Positions 8,700 through 18,340 of a stretch of 56,108 nucleotides of DNA are shown here, one piece after another. Location of the stretch: the NCBI GenBank assembly GCA_001556995.1, contig LSKF01000013.1, forward strand, positions 1-56,108, given 5' to 3'. Origin of the DNA: Erythrobacteraceae bacterium CCH12-C2 (lineage in GTDB: Bacteria; Pseudomonadota; Alphaproteobacteria; Sphingomonadales; Sphingomonadaceae). The stretch's first letter is position 1. The number at the start of each line of letters is the position of its first letter. The notes under the pieces were generated by a model, which had not been told where the DNA came from, searched no databases, and saw only the letters and a list, made by a program, of their open reading frames with translations. A program made the position numbers and the translations under genes.

Positions 8700-10100
8700 T
8701 TACGAACCATAGCGCTCCCGGATCGCGTGCCACGCGGCGCGCAGCCCTAGCCCGCGCCCGCCCCGCGCGCGGCCGGGGCGCGGGAACGGGTTCCAGGCGA
8801 AGGTGTCGAAATGCACCCAGTCGAGCGGGGTTCCGTCTTCCTTGGCCCCAACAAAACGATCGAGGAACAGCCCCGCCACGCTCGCCCCGGCATAGGGGTT
8901 GGCCGAGGCATTGGCCATATCGGCCACGTCCGAGGCGAGATATTCGCGGTATGCCTCGGGCAAAGGCAGGCGCCAGGTGTTGTCGTCATGCGCCTTGCCC
9001 GCCGCGAGAAACGCCTCAGCGGTCTCGTCACGGCGCGCCATCATCGCGGGCAGATCAGGGCCAAGCGCCACCCGCGCCGCGCCGGTCAGGGTGGCGAAAT
9101 CGACGATCAAATCGGGGTTTTCCTCGCTCGCCCGCGTCAGCGCGTCGCCGAGGATCAGGCGCCCCTCGGCATCGGTATTGTGGATCTCGACCGTGAGGCC
9201 CTTTCTGCTCGAAAGCACATCGCCGGGGCGGAACGCGCCGCCGGAGATCGCGTTCTCTACCGCCGGGATCAGCAGATGCAGCCGCACCTTCAACCGCGCG
9301 CCCATGATCAGCCCGGCCAAGGCCAGCGCGTGCGCTGCGCCGCCCATGTCCTTCTTCATCAAGCGCATGCCCGAGGACGGCTTGATATCGAGCCCGCCGC
9401 TGTCAAAGCACACCCCCTTGCCGACCACGGCGAGAACGGGATGCTGGGGATCGCCCCAGACGAGGTGCATCAGCCGCGGCGCATGGTGCCGCGCCGCCGC
9501 CCGGCCGACCGCGTGGACCATCGGATAGCCCTGCTCCAGCGCATCCCCGCGCACCACGGTCAGCTCGGCCTTGTGCGCCTTGGCCAGCCGCTCGCACTCG
9601 GCTTCGAGCGCAGCGGGCCCCATGTCCTCGGCCGGGGTATTCACCAGATCCCGCAGGAAGCATTCCGCCTCGGCCTCAGCGGTGGCGGCGGCGATCTGGG
9701 CGACCTGCTTCGTCAAGAGCACCCGCGGGCCTTGCGCCTTGTCTTCGCTGCGATAGCGATTGAAGCGGTACTGCCCGGTGATCCACCCGAACATCGCCGC
9801 GCCCGGATCGGCATTGGCGACCCGGTATGTGCCCTCCGGCAACTCCTCCGCGAGCTTGGCGAGGCACCAGCTGGAGAGGCTTTCGGGGTTCGCCACCGCA
9901 GCGACGACAAACCAGCCATCGCCGTCGGAAATGATGGCAAACTGGCTCCCGCCGCCCTCGAATTTCTGAGCAGCAAGCTGGGCGCGTTGCCCCGCCGTGA
10001 GCCCCTTTGCGAAGGCTTCAAAGCCATCCTTGTTGACGAGGTGAATGGCAACCGCGTTGTCGCCGCGGTCTGGTCGGATCAGGGTATTGGCTTCGCTCAT
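8700..10100 (-). CDS. Leucyl aminopeptidase, peptidase family M17
   Basis: A 466-residue cytosolic di-zinc aminopeptidase that removes N-terminal residues from peptides. The N-terminal macro-like domain covers about residues 1-160. The catalytic domain shows GKGVCFDSGGLDIKP with the catalytic lysine and metal Asp, KKDMGGAAH, and the family signature NTDAEGRL with metal-binding Asp and Glu and the conserved Arg. Length fits the family. It lies 94 bp upstream of the SH3 gene on the same strand and may be co-transcribed with it and argC. I do not assign pepA, because related genomes often carry more than one M17 gene. Confidence 0.94.
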   Translation of the reverse strand: MSEANTLIRPDRGDNAVAIHLVNKDGFEAFAKGLTAGQRAQLAAQKFEGGGSQFAIISDGDGWFVVAAVANPESLSSWCLAKLAEELPEGTYRVANADPGAAMFGWITGQYRFNRYRSEDKAQGPRVLLTKQVAQIAAATAEAEAECFLRDLVNTPAEDMGPAALEAECERLAKAHKAELTVVRGDALEQGYPMVHAVGRAAARHHAPRLMHLVWGDPQHPVLAVVGKGVCFDSGGLDIKPSSGMRLMKKDMGGAAHALALAGLIMGARLKVRLHLLIPAVENAISGGAFRPGDVLSSRKGLTVEIHNTDAEGRLILGDALTRASEENPDLIVDFATLTGAARVALGPDLPAMMARRDETAEAFLAAGKAHDDNTWRLPLPEAYREYLASDVADMANASANPYAGASVAGLFLDRFVGAKEDGTPLDWVHFDTFAWNPFPRPGRARGGRGLGLRAAWHAIRERYGS

Positions 10101-10156
10101 CCCCGTTTCATAATCTGGGGGAGCAGTGCCTTACCAGCAGAATCGCAAGACGGACC

Positions 10157-10813
10157 TTACTTGATGGTCAGCATCCCGCGCCGACCGACCGCGATGAAGC
10201 TCGCCACCAAAACCACCACGTAGAACAGGGTCAAGAGGTCGAGCGGCTGCGGCGCGGCGGTATAGCCGAGATGCGCCAGCATCGCCCACAGGCCCACCAC
10301 CAGCAGCAGCAGGCCATAGCTCATCGCCCCCGCCTCAAGATTGACCGCCAACATCAGCTCGTCACTGATCCGATAAACCAGCACCGACAGCGCGATCCCG
10401 ACCACGAGGCCGCCGCCGCCCACCGCCAGCGCAGCGGACTGCGGCACGGGGCCATCGGGGGCAGCAAGCGCCAGCGCCAGCAAGGCCACGCCCCACAGCA
10501 GCATCGCCGCGCCCGACCAAAGGAGCATCTTCTTCTGCTCGCGCAGTTCGTCGGCATCCTCGACATTCAGGAAGCGCGCGCCAAGCCCAGCGCTGGCGGT
10601 GCCGATTGCGATTCCGATCCCGATCACGGCATACAGCACCCCGACCAGCGCGGCGATGGTGGCCGAGACGCTCAGCCCGCCCACCGCGTCGCTATCGATG
10701 TAGCGCAGCATGGCCATGCTCGCAGCATAGCCCACCACCCCGCCAATCAGCGCCGGAATCAGCAGCTTGCGCACCCAGCGGGGCATCGCAGAGGTTTCAT
10801 TTTCGGTCATCAT
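10157..10813 (-). CDS. Membrane protein coupled to XRE regulator
   Basis: A protein of about 218 residues with five or six predicted membrane segments (for example IPALIGGVVGYAASMAML and the stretches near SATIAALVGVLYAVIGIGIAIG and LLLLVVGLWAMLAHLG). I recognise no enzyme motif. The first ATG (10813) overlaps the stop codon of the XRE gene in an ATGATGA arrangement, which implies translational coupling. Small XRE regulators of this type are often paired with a membrane protein of unknown role; regulation of one by the other is inferred. Confidence 0.8.
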   Translation of the reverse strand: MMTENETSAMPRWVRKLLIPALIGGVVGYAASMAMLRYIDSDAVGGLSVSATIAALVGVLYAVIGIGIAIGTASAGLGARFLNVEDADELREQKKMLLWSGAAMLLWGVALLALALAAPDGPVPQSAALAVGGGGLVVGIALSVLVYRISDELMLAVNLEAGAMSYGLLLLVVGLWAMLAHLGYTAAPQPLDLLTLFYVVVLVASFIAVGRRGMLTIK

Positions 10814-11016
10814 GCTTCGGGCTCCCAATGATCGATAAACAGCTCCGGCACCGTCACCGCAAACAGCCGCGCCATGCGCAGCGCGAGCGGCAAAGACGGG
10901 TCATATTTGTCGGTCTCGACCGCGTTGATCGTTTGTCGCGACACCCCAAGCCGCCGGGCTAACTCGCCCTGACTCCAGCCTTGCGCTTCGCGGTAATGCT
11001 TCACACGGTTTTCCAC
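10810..11016 (-). CDS. Small XRE-family helix-turn-helix regulator
   Basis: A 68-residue DNA-binding protein that is almost entirely one HTH domain. The helix pair is WSQGELARRLGVSRQTINAVETDKYDPSLPLALRMARLF, the hallmark of the short YozG-like XRE family. I choose the GTG at 11016 (VENRVKHYREAQGW), which matches the usual length; an upstream GTG at 11058 would add 14 unrelated residues. It is the first gene of a two-gene unit with the membrane protein. A 37-bp palindrome begins 73 bp upstream and is a good candidate for its own operator. Confidence 0.9.
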   Translation of the reverse strand: MENRVKHYREAQGWSQGELARRLGVSRQTINAVETDKYDPSLPLALRMARLFAVTVPELFIDHWEPEA

Positions 11017-11088
11017 GCCTGACCTGACTGCCAAGTTGATGAAGTGCAGACCGGACACCCCGGGCGAATCAACGAAGCTTCGGCCTGT

Positions 11089-11142
11089 CTGACAAGAGCT
11101 CTTTACAGTAAAGAACTCTTGTCAGTCAAGGATTCTTGTCAG
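11089..11142. promoter_or_regulatory. 37-bp palindrome plus third half-site, candidate operator
   Basis: Bases 11089-11125 form an inverted repeat around 11107 in which 17 of 18 positions pair; the single mismatch is 11099/11115. The outer arms read CTGACAAGAG/CTCTTGTCAG and the inner core CTTTACAGTAAAG. A further direct copy of the outer arm (TTCTTGTCAG) follows at 11133-11142, 17 bp on. It sits between the divergent XRE gene and the lysozyme gene. No T-run follows, so it is not a simple terminator. Confidence 0.65.
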
Positions 11143-11237
11143 GGCGTTTCTGCCGCGCGGAAAAAGCCGGTTTCCTACTGGTGCTGTTGGTGCCTAATTC
11201 CGCCGCCTTGTTGTCGCATCGTCACGAGGTCATCGCC

Positions 11238-11762
11238 ATGTCGTACCAACCCGGAAGACCAGTCATTGCCCCGTCCGAGGCGGCGATCAGCGCGCAGGGC
11301 ATCGCGCTGATCAAGCGGTTCGAAGGCTGCGCACAGCTTCGCTCTGATGGCCTGATCCATACCTATCCCGATCCCGGCACGGGGGGCGAACCGTGGACCA
11401 TCGGCTGGGGCGCCACTGGGCACGACCACATCCATGGCGGGCGGATTGCCGAGGGCACGGTCTGGACTCAGGAGCAGTGCGATGCACGTCTGGTGCGCGA
11501 TCTGGAACGCTACGCCGCTGAGGTCGCTAGCGTGTTGGGTGACGCACCGACCACACAGGCGCAATTCGATGCGCTGGTGAGTTTCCACTACAACACCGGC
11601 GCCATCGCCCGTGCCACCTTGATGCAGAAGCATCGCGCGCGTGACTACCTCGGCGCGGCCAAGGAGTTCGCGCGCTGGAACCGGGCCGGGGGTCGGGTGC
11701 TCAAGGGGCTCACACGTCGCCGCGCCGCTGAGGCAGATCTTTACCGGAGCGGGAGCGCCTGA
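11238..11762 (+). CDS. Lysozyme (GH24, phage-type endolysin)
   Basis: A 174-residue peptidoglycan hydrolase of the T4-lysozyme/lambda-endolysin type. The catalytic glutamate is Glu29 in IALIKRFEGC. Next come YPDPGTGGEPWTIGWGATG and the C-terminal DALVSFHYNTG and ARWNRAGGRVLKGLTRRRAAE blocks typical of GH24 enzymes. I choose the ATG at 11238, with CGAGGT 7 bp upstream; a longer frame from 11136 would add a hydrophobic stretch (GFLLVLLVPNSAALL) that could act as an export signal, so the alternative stays open. No holin or other phage gene is nearby. It may be a domesticated endolysin with a cell-wall role. Confidence 0.9.
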   Translation: MSYQPGRPVIAPSEAAISAQGIALIKRFEGCAQLRSDGLIHTYPDPGTGGEPWTIGWGATGHDHIHGGRIAEGTVWTQEQCDARLVRDLERYAAEVASVLGDAPTTQAQFDALVSFHYNTGAIARATLMQKHRARDYLGAAKEFARWNRAGGRVLKGLTRRRAAEADLYRSGSA

Positions 11763-11777
11763 ACCTCCACTCAGGTG

Positions 11778-14700
11778 TCAGTAGTCGCGCGAGACCTGCA
11801 CCAGCACGCTATCGCGGCCAATGGTTGAAATCGTCCCCAGCAGCGCCAGCCAGCTGGTGATCCGATATTCGACCTGGGTCGCGCTATAGCCCTGCCCGTC
11901 GGTCACCAGCTCGACATAGAATTTGCGGGTGATGTTCTTGCCCAGCGCGACGCCGGTACCGCGCCCAATCACCGGATCGGCGCTGACGATCCGCAGCTGA
12001 TCGAGCCCAATCGAGCGTCGCAGATCGCCAATCGGGTCGAGCCCGGCCTCGCCCCCCTGAAGCGAGGCAATCGCCGCAGCAAGCTGCAAGGCATCAGTGG
12101 CCGAGAGCGAGGTCACCGAACCGCCGAACAGCAGCCGGGCGAGGATTTCCTCCTCGGGGAGCGCTGGATCACTGGTAAAGGCGATCGCGGGCGACTGGGC
12201 GTTACCGGTGATCGCGATATCGACATTGGTGCCGTTGCGCGCGGTTTCGGCAAGGATATCGACCCGCGGGTCGATCGGCCCGTTCTCATCAAACTGGATC
12301 CGCCCGCGGGTCAAATCGAACCGGGTGCCGGCGAAGGTATAATCGCCGCTCACCATCTGCGCGGTGCCACCGATGCGCGGGTCATCAACCGTGCCGCGCA
12401 AGGCAATGTCGATCCCCCATTCGCTCTTGAGCCCCATGCCATCGACCTGCACCCGGCTGGGTGCGGTGGCATTGACGAGATAGCGCCACGCCGTGTCGCG
12501 CCGTGACGCCTGCGTGCGCGCGCGGCCATCCTCGCCATTGATCTCGCGGGTGGCGATCCGAGGCAGCGCGACATCCTCGGCCGCCACCCCAAGCGCCCAG
12601 CGCGCGCGGCTGACGGTGACCCGCCCGGCAATCGTGCCCCCCAGCCCGCTGGAAACGATGCGCACCGGCCCGGTTACCGTCGCGGACAGCCCGGCGGCAT
12701 CCACCAGGCTCGCATCCTTGACCGAGGCACGCAGATCAATTTGCGGCCCGCGCGTGGCGCTCATCCGGGCGAGATCGACCGTGCCACTCCCGCTGATCGT
12801 CCCCCCACCCCGCGTGGCCCCGGCAAAGCGGGTCAATTCCAGCCGCGATCCGGCAAACCGGCCGCGCGCGCTGATTGCGTCGATGCGGGTGCCGCTCAGC
12901 CCACTGGAAAGCGTGAGATTGTCGCTCGCGACGGTCCCGGTAATGCGCGGTTCGGCCAGCGTGCCGGTCGCGCGGGCGGCGATGGTGACGGGGCCGGAGA
13001 GGTCGAACGCCTCGACCGCCGCCAGCCGCCACAGCGTCTCGGCCGCCCCGTCGAACGCCAGCCGCGCATTAAGCCTCCCGCGCATCAGGCGCTGGGTGAT
13101 CTGCCCGGTCTCCTCAAGACCGGCGATCCTCACGGCGATATCCCCAAGCCGGGTCTCGCCTTCAAGCAGCCGGCCGGCGGCGGTCAGTCGGTCGGCCGAG
13201 AGATCGACCACGCCGAGAACATTGACGGGCTTTGACGAGAGCACCAGCCCTGCCCTGCTGAAGCGATCAATCCTCAGCCGCCCCTTGGCCGTTGGCGGCT
13301 CGCGGCCTTGCTGGCGGTAATCGATGATCCCCGACAATCGCCCGCCCAGCCCGAGATCGAGCCCCGCCAGATCGAGGAGCCGCAGCGGCATGCGCGCTAG
13401 CTTGGCCTCAAATGCGGTCTCGCCATCGCCAATGGCGCCCTCGATGATGGCATAGCCCCGCGAAAAGCCGACCTGCGTCGGCGCGAGCTGCCATCCGCCA
13501 CCCTCCTGCGCGGTCAGCACCGCCCGCCGCGGCATCGTGATCGGCTCACCCGCCAGCTCGCCCCGCACGACAGCAGCGATCATGTCCGGCGCGACATTGG
13601 CATCGAAATTGACCGCGAAGCGATCCGCCCGCCGCCCTGCAATGGTGCCGGTGACCTTGCCCCGCCCATCGTCAATCGCGGCCTTGGCGGTGAGCGTGGC
13701 AAGGCTGAGCGCGCCATATTCAAAGCCCGAAGCGCTGATGTTGGCATCAAGCGCAGTTCGGCCAGCGGCAAAGCGGCCCTGGGCGGTGATATCGGCGCGG
13801 GCGATAGTGATCGGGGCTTCGCCGCCGAAGGACGCCTTACGTGCGGCGAGATCGGCAGAGAACGCGGTCGCGTCGCCGCCATCCGGTCGGAAGGCAACCG
13901 TGCCATTGACCCCGCCGCCCGCCAGCCGCAAATCGCCCGAGGGTCCTTCATTGCCAAGCACCACTTCACCGGTCACCGCGGTCCCTTCAAACCTGAGCCG
14001 GTCAATCGCGATCCGCGTCGGGGCATTTTCGGGCAGGAACATCGCGAGCCTGCCGTCAAACGGTCCGAGAAGTGACTGCCCCTCCACGTCTAGCCCGAAC
14101 CCTTCGCCGCCGGGGGCCAGCGCGATCCGCACGTCCTTGAGCCCCGCGGGCGGGTAAGGATCAGCCAACACCAACACACCGCGCGGGCCATCGGCGGCGA
14201 TCTCCGCATCGAAGTTGAACGGGCCATAGCGCGCCTGCCGCCCGCTCCCCGCGAGCGTCGTGCGCAGCCCTGCGCTGCCGGGCACGACCTTGCTGTCGAG
14301 CCGCGCATCGAGCCGAGCCGAGGCCAGTACGACCTCGCGCAGCACAATTGGCTCGCCCGCTCCCATGCCGAGCGCGCCATTGAAGCGGATTTGCTCACCC
14401 GCCAGATCGACGATGATGGCATTGCCGATCCGGCTCAACACGCCCGCCAGATTGGCGCGCAGGCTCCACGGCACCTTTGGGCCGAATTTGGCGAGGATCT
14501 TGGCATTGGCCGTGACGTCCCCCGCGCCATCGACCTTGAGGCTGCGCGCGGTGACAGGCCCGGCGAGTGCATAGGCACCAGCGGCGATATCGCCGCGCAG
14601 GGTCAGTGCCGCCTCAAGTCCAGGGAAGGTGACCTGCGCCGCGTCGGCCTTCAACCGTTGGCGCGTAACGTCATAGGTCAGCAGGCCCGTCAGCCGCCCT

Positions 14701-16013
14701 TTGGTGAGCCGCGGATCGGCGAACGCATTGCCGGTCGTGACCCGCTCGGCCGACACCGCAAGCGGCACCGACAGCACCTTGCCGCTCCACCGCGCGCTGC
14801 CTTCCTGCACCAGCGAGCTGGCGCTGACCCCGCTCGCCGTCAGCGAGGCGACGTCGATCCGGTGCCTGATGCCCAGATCATCAAAATCGCCGCTAAGATT
14901 TGCCGCCAGCTTTGCGCCCTCCAGCCGGAGCGCCTCGCCGAACAGATCGGGATCGCGCAAGGTGAGCATCGCCCGCGCGCCATCCACCTGCTTGTCTGCG
15001 AGGTCCACCACCCCGCCCACACGCCCATCGAGGGTCTTGGAAACGACCGCTGCCCGCCCCTCGACGATGCTCTCGTCGAGCGTAAAGCCAGCCGCCAGCG
15101 ACACGGTTTCGCCCAGCGCCCGGCCCGCAATCGTGGTCCGCCCCATCAGCGGGCGCACTTGCCCGAGCACCCCATAGCGCCCGGCATCATTGGCGATCTG
15201 GAACGCGGCCACAGCCGCGCTTGGCGCCTGATCCGAGCCCGCCCGCGCCATCTGCCGCGCCACGGCAATGCCGCGCCAGCGCTGCCACGTCCCGTCCCCG
15301 GCGATGCGCCCCTCGTAGCCCGACGTGAACCCTGCAAGGCCCGCCAGCACGCCGCCCGCAGGCGCGCGGTAATCCCCCGCCAGATCGAACCGATCGCCAT
15401 CCGGCTCGGCATCAAGCAGCAAGGTGATCCCGTCCTCGGCCCCAAGCCGCGCATTCGCGTCAATCAGCGCCCGACCTTCGCGGATATCGACCTTGGCCGT
15501 GAGATTGGCGCGTTCATCGCGCGCGGTGGCGACCCCCTTGGCGATCACCAGATCTGCGATCACCAGCTTGTCCACCCGGATATCAAAGTCTGGCAGCAGA
15601 GGCGCGTCAGGATCGCCGGGGAGCAGTTCGGGCAGACGTGTGAGCCGCCCGCGCCGCGCGGTCACGTTGCGAATATCAAGCCCACTCCAAAGCCAGTTGA
15701 GCGGTCGCCAATCGAGCTCCACCACCGGGATGGTCAGGAACGCGCCCTTGGGATCGCTCACCACCACGCGGCGCAGCACTGCCTTGCCGTAAAGGTCGCC
15801 TTCAATCCGACCGACTTCGAAGCGCAGGCCGGAAGCAGGAGCGACAGCGGCGATCTGATCGGCGATGAAACGCTTGCCGATCGGGGTCGCGAAAAACGCG
15901 GCGATCACCACAAACGGCGCAACGAGGAGCGCCAGCGCCCACCCGAGCCGCTTGGCCCAGCGCCGGCTGCGCGACGGTGAAGGCGCCGCCGGATTATTCT
16001 CCTCGCTCGCCAT
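11778..16013 (-). CDS. tamB: Translocation and assembly module protein TamB
   Basis: A 1411-residue inner-membrane-anchored protein spanning the periplasm. It belongs to the AsmA-like bridge proteins that work with TamA in outer-membrane protein assembly or phospholipid transport. There is a basic N-terminus, one membrane segment (residues about 22-46), a long beta-rich repetitive middle, and the TamB C-terminal (DUF490) domain ending with GTGVALGKNITRKFYVELVTDGQGYSATQVEYRI-like blocks and a final VQVSRDY. Its ATG overlaps the tamA stop codon in a TGATG junction, so the two are coupled. Length is usual for alphaproteobacteria. Confidence 0.95.
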   Translation of the reverse strand: MASEENNPAAPSPSRSRRWAKRLGWALALLVAPFVVIAAFFATPIGKRFIADQIAAVAPASGLRFEVGRIEGDLYGKAVLRRVVVSDPKGAFLTIPVVELDWRPLNWLWSGLDIRNVTARRGRLTRLPELLPGDPDAPLLPDFDIRVDKLVIADLVIAKGVATARDERANLTAKVDIREGRALIDANARLGAEDGITLLLDAEPDGDRFDLAGDYRAPAGGVLAGLAGFTSGYEGRIAGDGTWQRWRGIAVARQMARAGSDQAPSAAVAAFQIANDAGRYGVLGQVRPLMGRTTIAGRALGETVSLAAGFTLDESIVEGRAAVVSKTLDGRVGGVVDLADKQVDGARAMLTLRDPDLFGEALRLEGAKLAANLSGDFDDLGIRHRIDVASLTASGVSASSLVQEGSARWSGKVLSVPLAVSAERVTTGNAFADPRLTKGRLTGLLTYDVTRQRLKADAAQVTFPGLEAALTLRGDIAAGAYALAGPVTARSLKVDGAGDVTANAKILAKFGPKVPWSLRANLAGVLSRIGNAIIVDLAGEQIRFNGALGMGAGEPIVLREVVLASARLDARLDSKVVPGSAGLRTTLAGSGRQARYGPFNFDAEIAADGPRGVLVLADPYPPAGLKDVRIALAPGGEGFGLDVEGQSLLGPFDGRLAMFLPENAPTRIAIDRLRFEGTAVTGEVVLGNEGPSGDLRLAGGGVNGTVAFRPDGGDATAFSADLAARKASFGGEAPITIARADITAQGRFAAGRTALDANISASGFEYGALSLATLTAKAAIDDGRGKVTGTIAGRRADRFAVNFDANVAPDMIAAVVRGELAGEPITMPRRAVLTAQEGGGWQLAPTQVGFSRGYAIIEGAIGDGETAFEAKLARMPLRLLDLAGLDLGLGGRLSGIIDYRQQGREPPTAKGRLRIDRFSRAGLVLSSKPVNVLGVVDLSADRLTAAGRLLEGETRLGDIAVRIAGLEETGQITQRLMRGRLNARLAFDGAAETLWRLAAVEAFDLSGPVTIAARATGTLAEPRITGTVASDNLTLSSGLSGTRIDAISARGRFAGSRLELTRFAGATRGGGTISGSGTVDLARMSATRGPQIDLRASVKDASLVDAAGLSATVTGPVRIVSSGLGGTIAGRVTVSRARWALGVAAEDVALPRIATREINGEDGRARTQASRRDTAWRYLVNATAPSRVQVDGMGLKSEWGIDIALRGTVDDPRIGGTAQMVSGDYTFAGTRFDLTRGRIQFDENGPIDPRVDILAETARNGTNVDIAITGNAQSPAIAFTSDPALPEEEILARLLFGGSVTSLSATDALQLAAAIASLQGGEAGLDPIGDLRRSIGLDQLRIVSADPVIGRGTGVALGKNITRKFYVELVTDGQGYSATQVEYRITSWLALLGTISTIGRDSVLVQVSRDY

Positions 16014-18340
16014 CAGAACGCCTGCCCCAGACCGACATAGACCACCACCGGGCTGTCAAATTGCGTCGGGTTGAGCGGCGTTGCCACATCGACCCGGATC
16101 GGGCCAAAGCTGGTCTTGTAGCGGATGCCGACCCCGGCGCCCACCTGTACAAACCGGAAGTCGGGCGTTGATCCGAGACCAACTGTTCCGGCATCCAAGA
16201 ACGGCACCACCTCGATGGCACCGCCGAGCAACCCGGTCTCAATCCGCGCTTCGATCGAGAGCTCGACCAAAGAGGCCCCTCCGACCGCCTCGCCGCGATC
16301 ATTGCGCGGGCCGACCCCTTGGAAGCCATAGCCGCGCACCGAACCACCACCGCCGGAATAGAGCCGCCGCGAAGGCGCAATGTCCTCACGAGCAGCACCC
16401 TGGATGCTGGCCAAGCGCAATCGCGCTGCGAGCACCGTCGAGTGAATTTGCCGATAGTAACTCGCATCAGCCTGTGCGCGCAGGTAGAAACTGTCCTCCC
16501 CCTCCGAACGCGACGCCTCCGGTGCAAGGAAGAACGTCGTGCGGTAACCACTTGAGGGGTCGAGCAGATCGTCGCTGCCATCGAGCGTGACGCTACCGAA
16601 AATGCCCCCGATCAGATAGGTCTGGCGCGGCAGTGCAATTGTGGAGTTGCGCGCCAGCCGATTGCGTTCATCGGTGTAAAGCAGCTCGCCCCCGACCTGC
16701 CAGCTCAGAGGTTTCTGGAACAGGATGTTCGAGACCTTCTCGAAGGTTCCGCGCAAGCCGAACCCGCGCGCATCGACCGCCAGCGTGGTGATGTCGCTGG
16801 CGTAGAGATCGACATTGAGCACCTGATCACGGCCACGGAAATTGTTGCGCCGCACGCCAACGCTGGCGAGCGCCTCGCGCGTGCCGATGATGCCGCGCAG
16901 CCGCAGTGCGCCTTCGGGCGGGAAGAGGTTACGGTGTTCCCACCGGCCTTCGACCTTGAACCCGTCCTCGGTGCCATAACCGATCGCGCCCGCGATGGTG
17001 CGCAGCGGTGCCCGCTCAAAGGCGACATCCAGCGCGACCTCTCCCGGCGTGCTACCCTCCGGCGCGCGGGTCTCGCGTGGGGTGATGGTGACGCTGGAGA
17101 CCAGCCCGGTGGCGATGATCGCGCGGCGCAGATCGGTCTCCAGGCTCTGCTGGAAGATGTCGCCCTGATCAAAGCGGGCGATGCGCTGGAGGTGGCGGCT
17201 GGAGAGGAATTCGGGATCGCTGCTGACGACCGACCCAAAGGCATATTTCCCGCGCGGTTCGACCGGCAAGGTCAGGTCACCTTCGCGGCGGGCGTGGTCG
17301 ATCAGAAGGTCAGGCTCACCCAGCGCCGCGAAAGGATAGCCGCTTTCCCCCAGCGCCACCTGCAATTCGATCTCGCGGTCGATGATCCGGTCGGCATAGA
17401 GCGGATCGCCCGGCGTGATCCCGAAGGCGGCGATTAGGCGGCTGGCGTCTGGTTCTGGCAAGGCAGGAAGGCGGCCAAGCAACACTTGACCGAAGCGATA
17501 CTGGGTGCCCGGCACAATATCGAAGCGGACGCTGGGTTCGGTCGCAATGTCATCGCTATCGGTGGCCCCATTTTCGCGGGCGCGGCGACCGCCCGACAGC
17601 TGGCGCAGCACCATGCCGTCGTAATAGCCGTAAGTGCGCAAGATGTCGCCCAGCAACGTCTCGTCGGCACGGGCGCGGGCGGCGATCTGCGGGGCGGCAT
17701 CGGCCTTGCCATCAAGCTTGGCGAGGCTCGACAAATTGGTGAATCGCTGAATGAATTCATTCCGTTCCGGGAAAGCCGGCACCGCCGCAGGCATCGCCAG
17801 AACCAGCGTGCTGTCGATCCGGACTTCCTCCAGCTGGGTGAAATCCTCGACCATCGGCACCGCTAGACTGGCCTGCATTTCGAGGGTCGGATCAGGCGGC
17901 AGCGGCTCGGGCACATCGAGCGCGAATTCAGCAAAAGCGGCATCAAGCGCCGCTTCCATCGCCGGGTTTGGCGGAGGCAGAAACTCGGACAAGCCGTCGT
18001 CTGGACCGGGCTGACCGGGGTTGGACCCGGCCAAGCTTGGATCAAGTCCGGGCACCCCGGCCGCAGCCCAGCTATCCGGACTGGCGACGGCCTCGGGCGG
18101 GATCAATTCTTCCAGCGAACGGGGAATGGGGGCTGGTTCGGGGGCGGGTTGGATCTGTGCCCCGGCGGCGTCAGCTTCCGCCTCGGCTACCTCTGCATCC
18201 TGCCCGCCCAGCGCGTTCTGCGCAGCAAGAGGATCAGCCAGCAACACCAGCAAGGCGTGGCCAAATCCTGCGACAATTGCCGAACCCCGTGATGGGAACC
18301 GCGACGTCTCAGCTTCCCGGGAACTTGACGGGCTGGCCAT
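16013..18340 (-). CDS. tamA: Outer-membrane protein TamA (Omp85/BamA family)
   Basis: A protein of about 775 residues. After an N-terminal hydrophobic segment ([18 protein letters not shown]) there is an unusual linker of about 130 residues rich in Pro, Ala and acidic residues. POTRA domains follow (about residues 160-400), then a 16-strand Omp85 barrel with the conserved VRGYGFQG motif in loop 6 and a terminal aromatic residue (GLGQAF). It partners with TamB, encoded directly downstream. I choose the ATG at 18340, which places the start 32 bp inside the end of bpt; a start a little further in cannot be excluded. Confidence 0.92.
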   Translation of the reverse strand: MASPSSSREAETSRFPSRGSAIVAGFGHALLVLLADPLAAQNALGGQDAEVAEAEADAAGAQIQPAPEPAPIPRSLEELIPPEAVASPDSWAAAGVPGLDPSLAGSNPGQPGPDDGLSEFLPPPNPAMEAALDAAFAEFALDVPEPLPPDPTLEMQASLAVPMVEDFTQLEEVRIDSTLVLAMPAAVPAFPERNEFIQRFTNLSSLAKLDGKADAAPQIAARARADETLLGDILRTYGYYDGMVLRQLSGGRRARENGATDSDDIATEPSVRFDIVPGTQYRFGQVLLGRLPALPEPDASRLIAAFGITPGDPLYADRIIDREIELQVALGESGYPFAALGEPDLLIDHARREGDLTLPVEPRGKYAFGSVVSSDPEFLSSRHLQRIARFDQGDIFQQSLETDLRRAIIATGLVSSVTITPRETRAPEGSTPGEVALDVAFERAPLRTIAGAIGYGTEDGFKVEGRWEHRNLFPPEGALRLRGIIGTREALASVGVRRNNFRGRDQVLNVDLYASDITTLAVDARGFGLRGTFEKVSNILFQKPLSWQVGGELLYTDERNRLARNSTIALPRQTYLIGGIFGSVTLDGSDDLLDPSSGYRTTFFLAPEASRSEGEDSFYLRAQADASYYRQIHSTVLAARLRLASIQGAAREDIAPSRRLYSGGGGSVRGYGFQGVGPRNDRGEAVGGASLVELSIEARIETGLLGGAIEVVPFLDAGTVGLGSTPDFRFVQVGAGVGIRYKTSFGPIRVDVATPLNPTQFDSPVVVYVGLGQAF

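Noticed and set aside
11089..11762. Prophage or lysis cassette around the GH24 lysozyme
   Set aside because: No holin, spanin, integrase, structural phage gene or attachment repeat is visible; neighbours are core chromosomal genes.
14391..15980. 529-codon plus-strand frame opposite tamB
   Set aside because: High-GC antisense shadow; Arg/Pro/His-rich translation without domains, and tamB is intact on the other strand.
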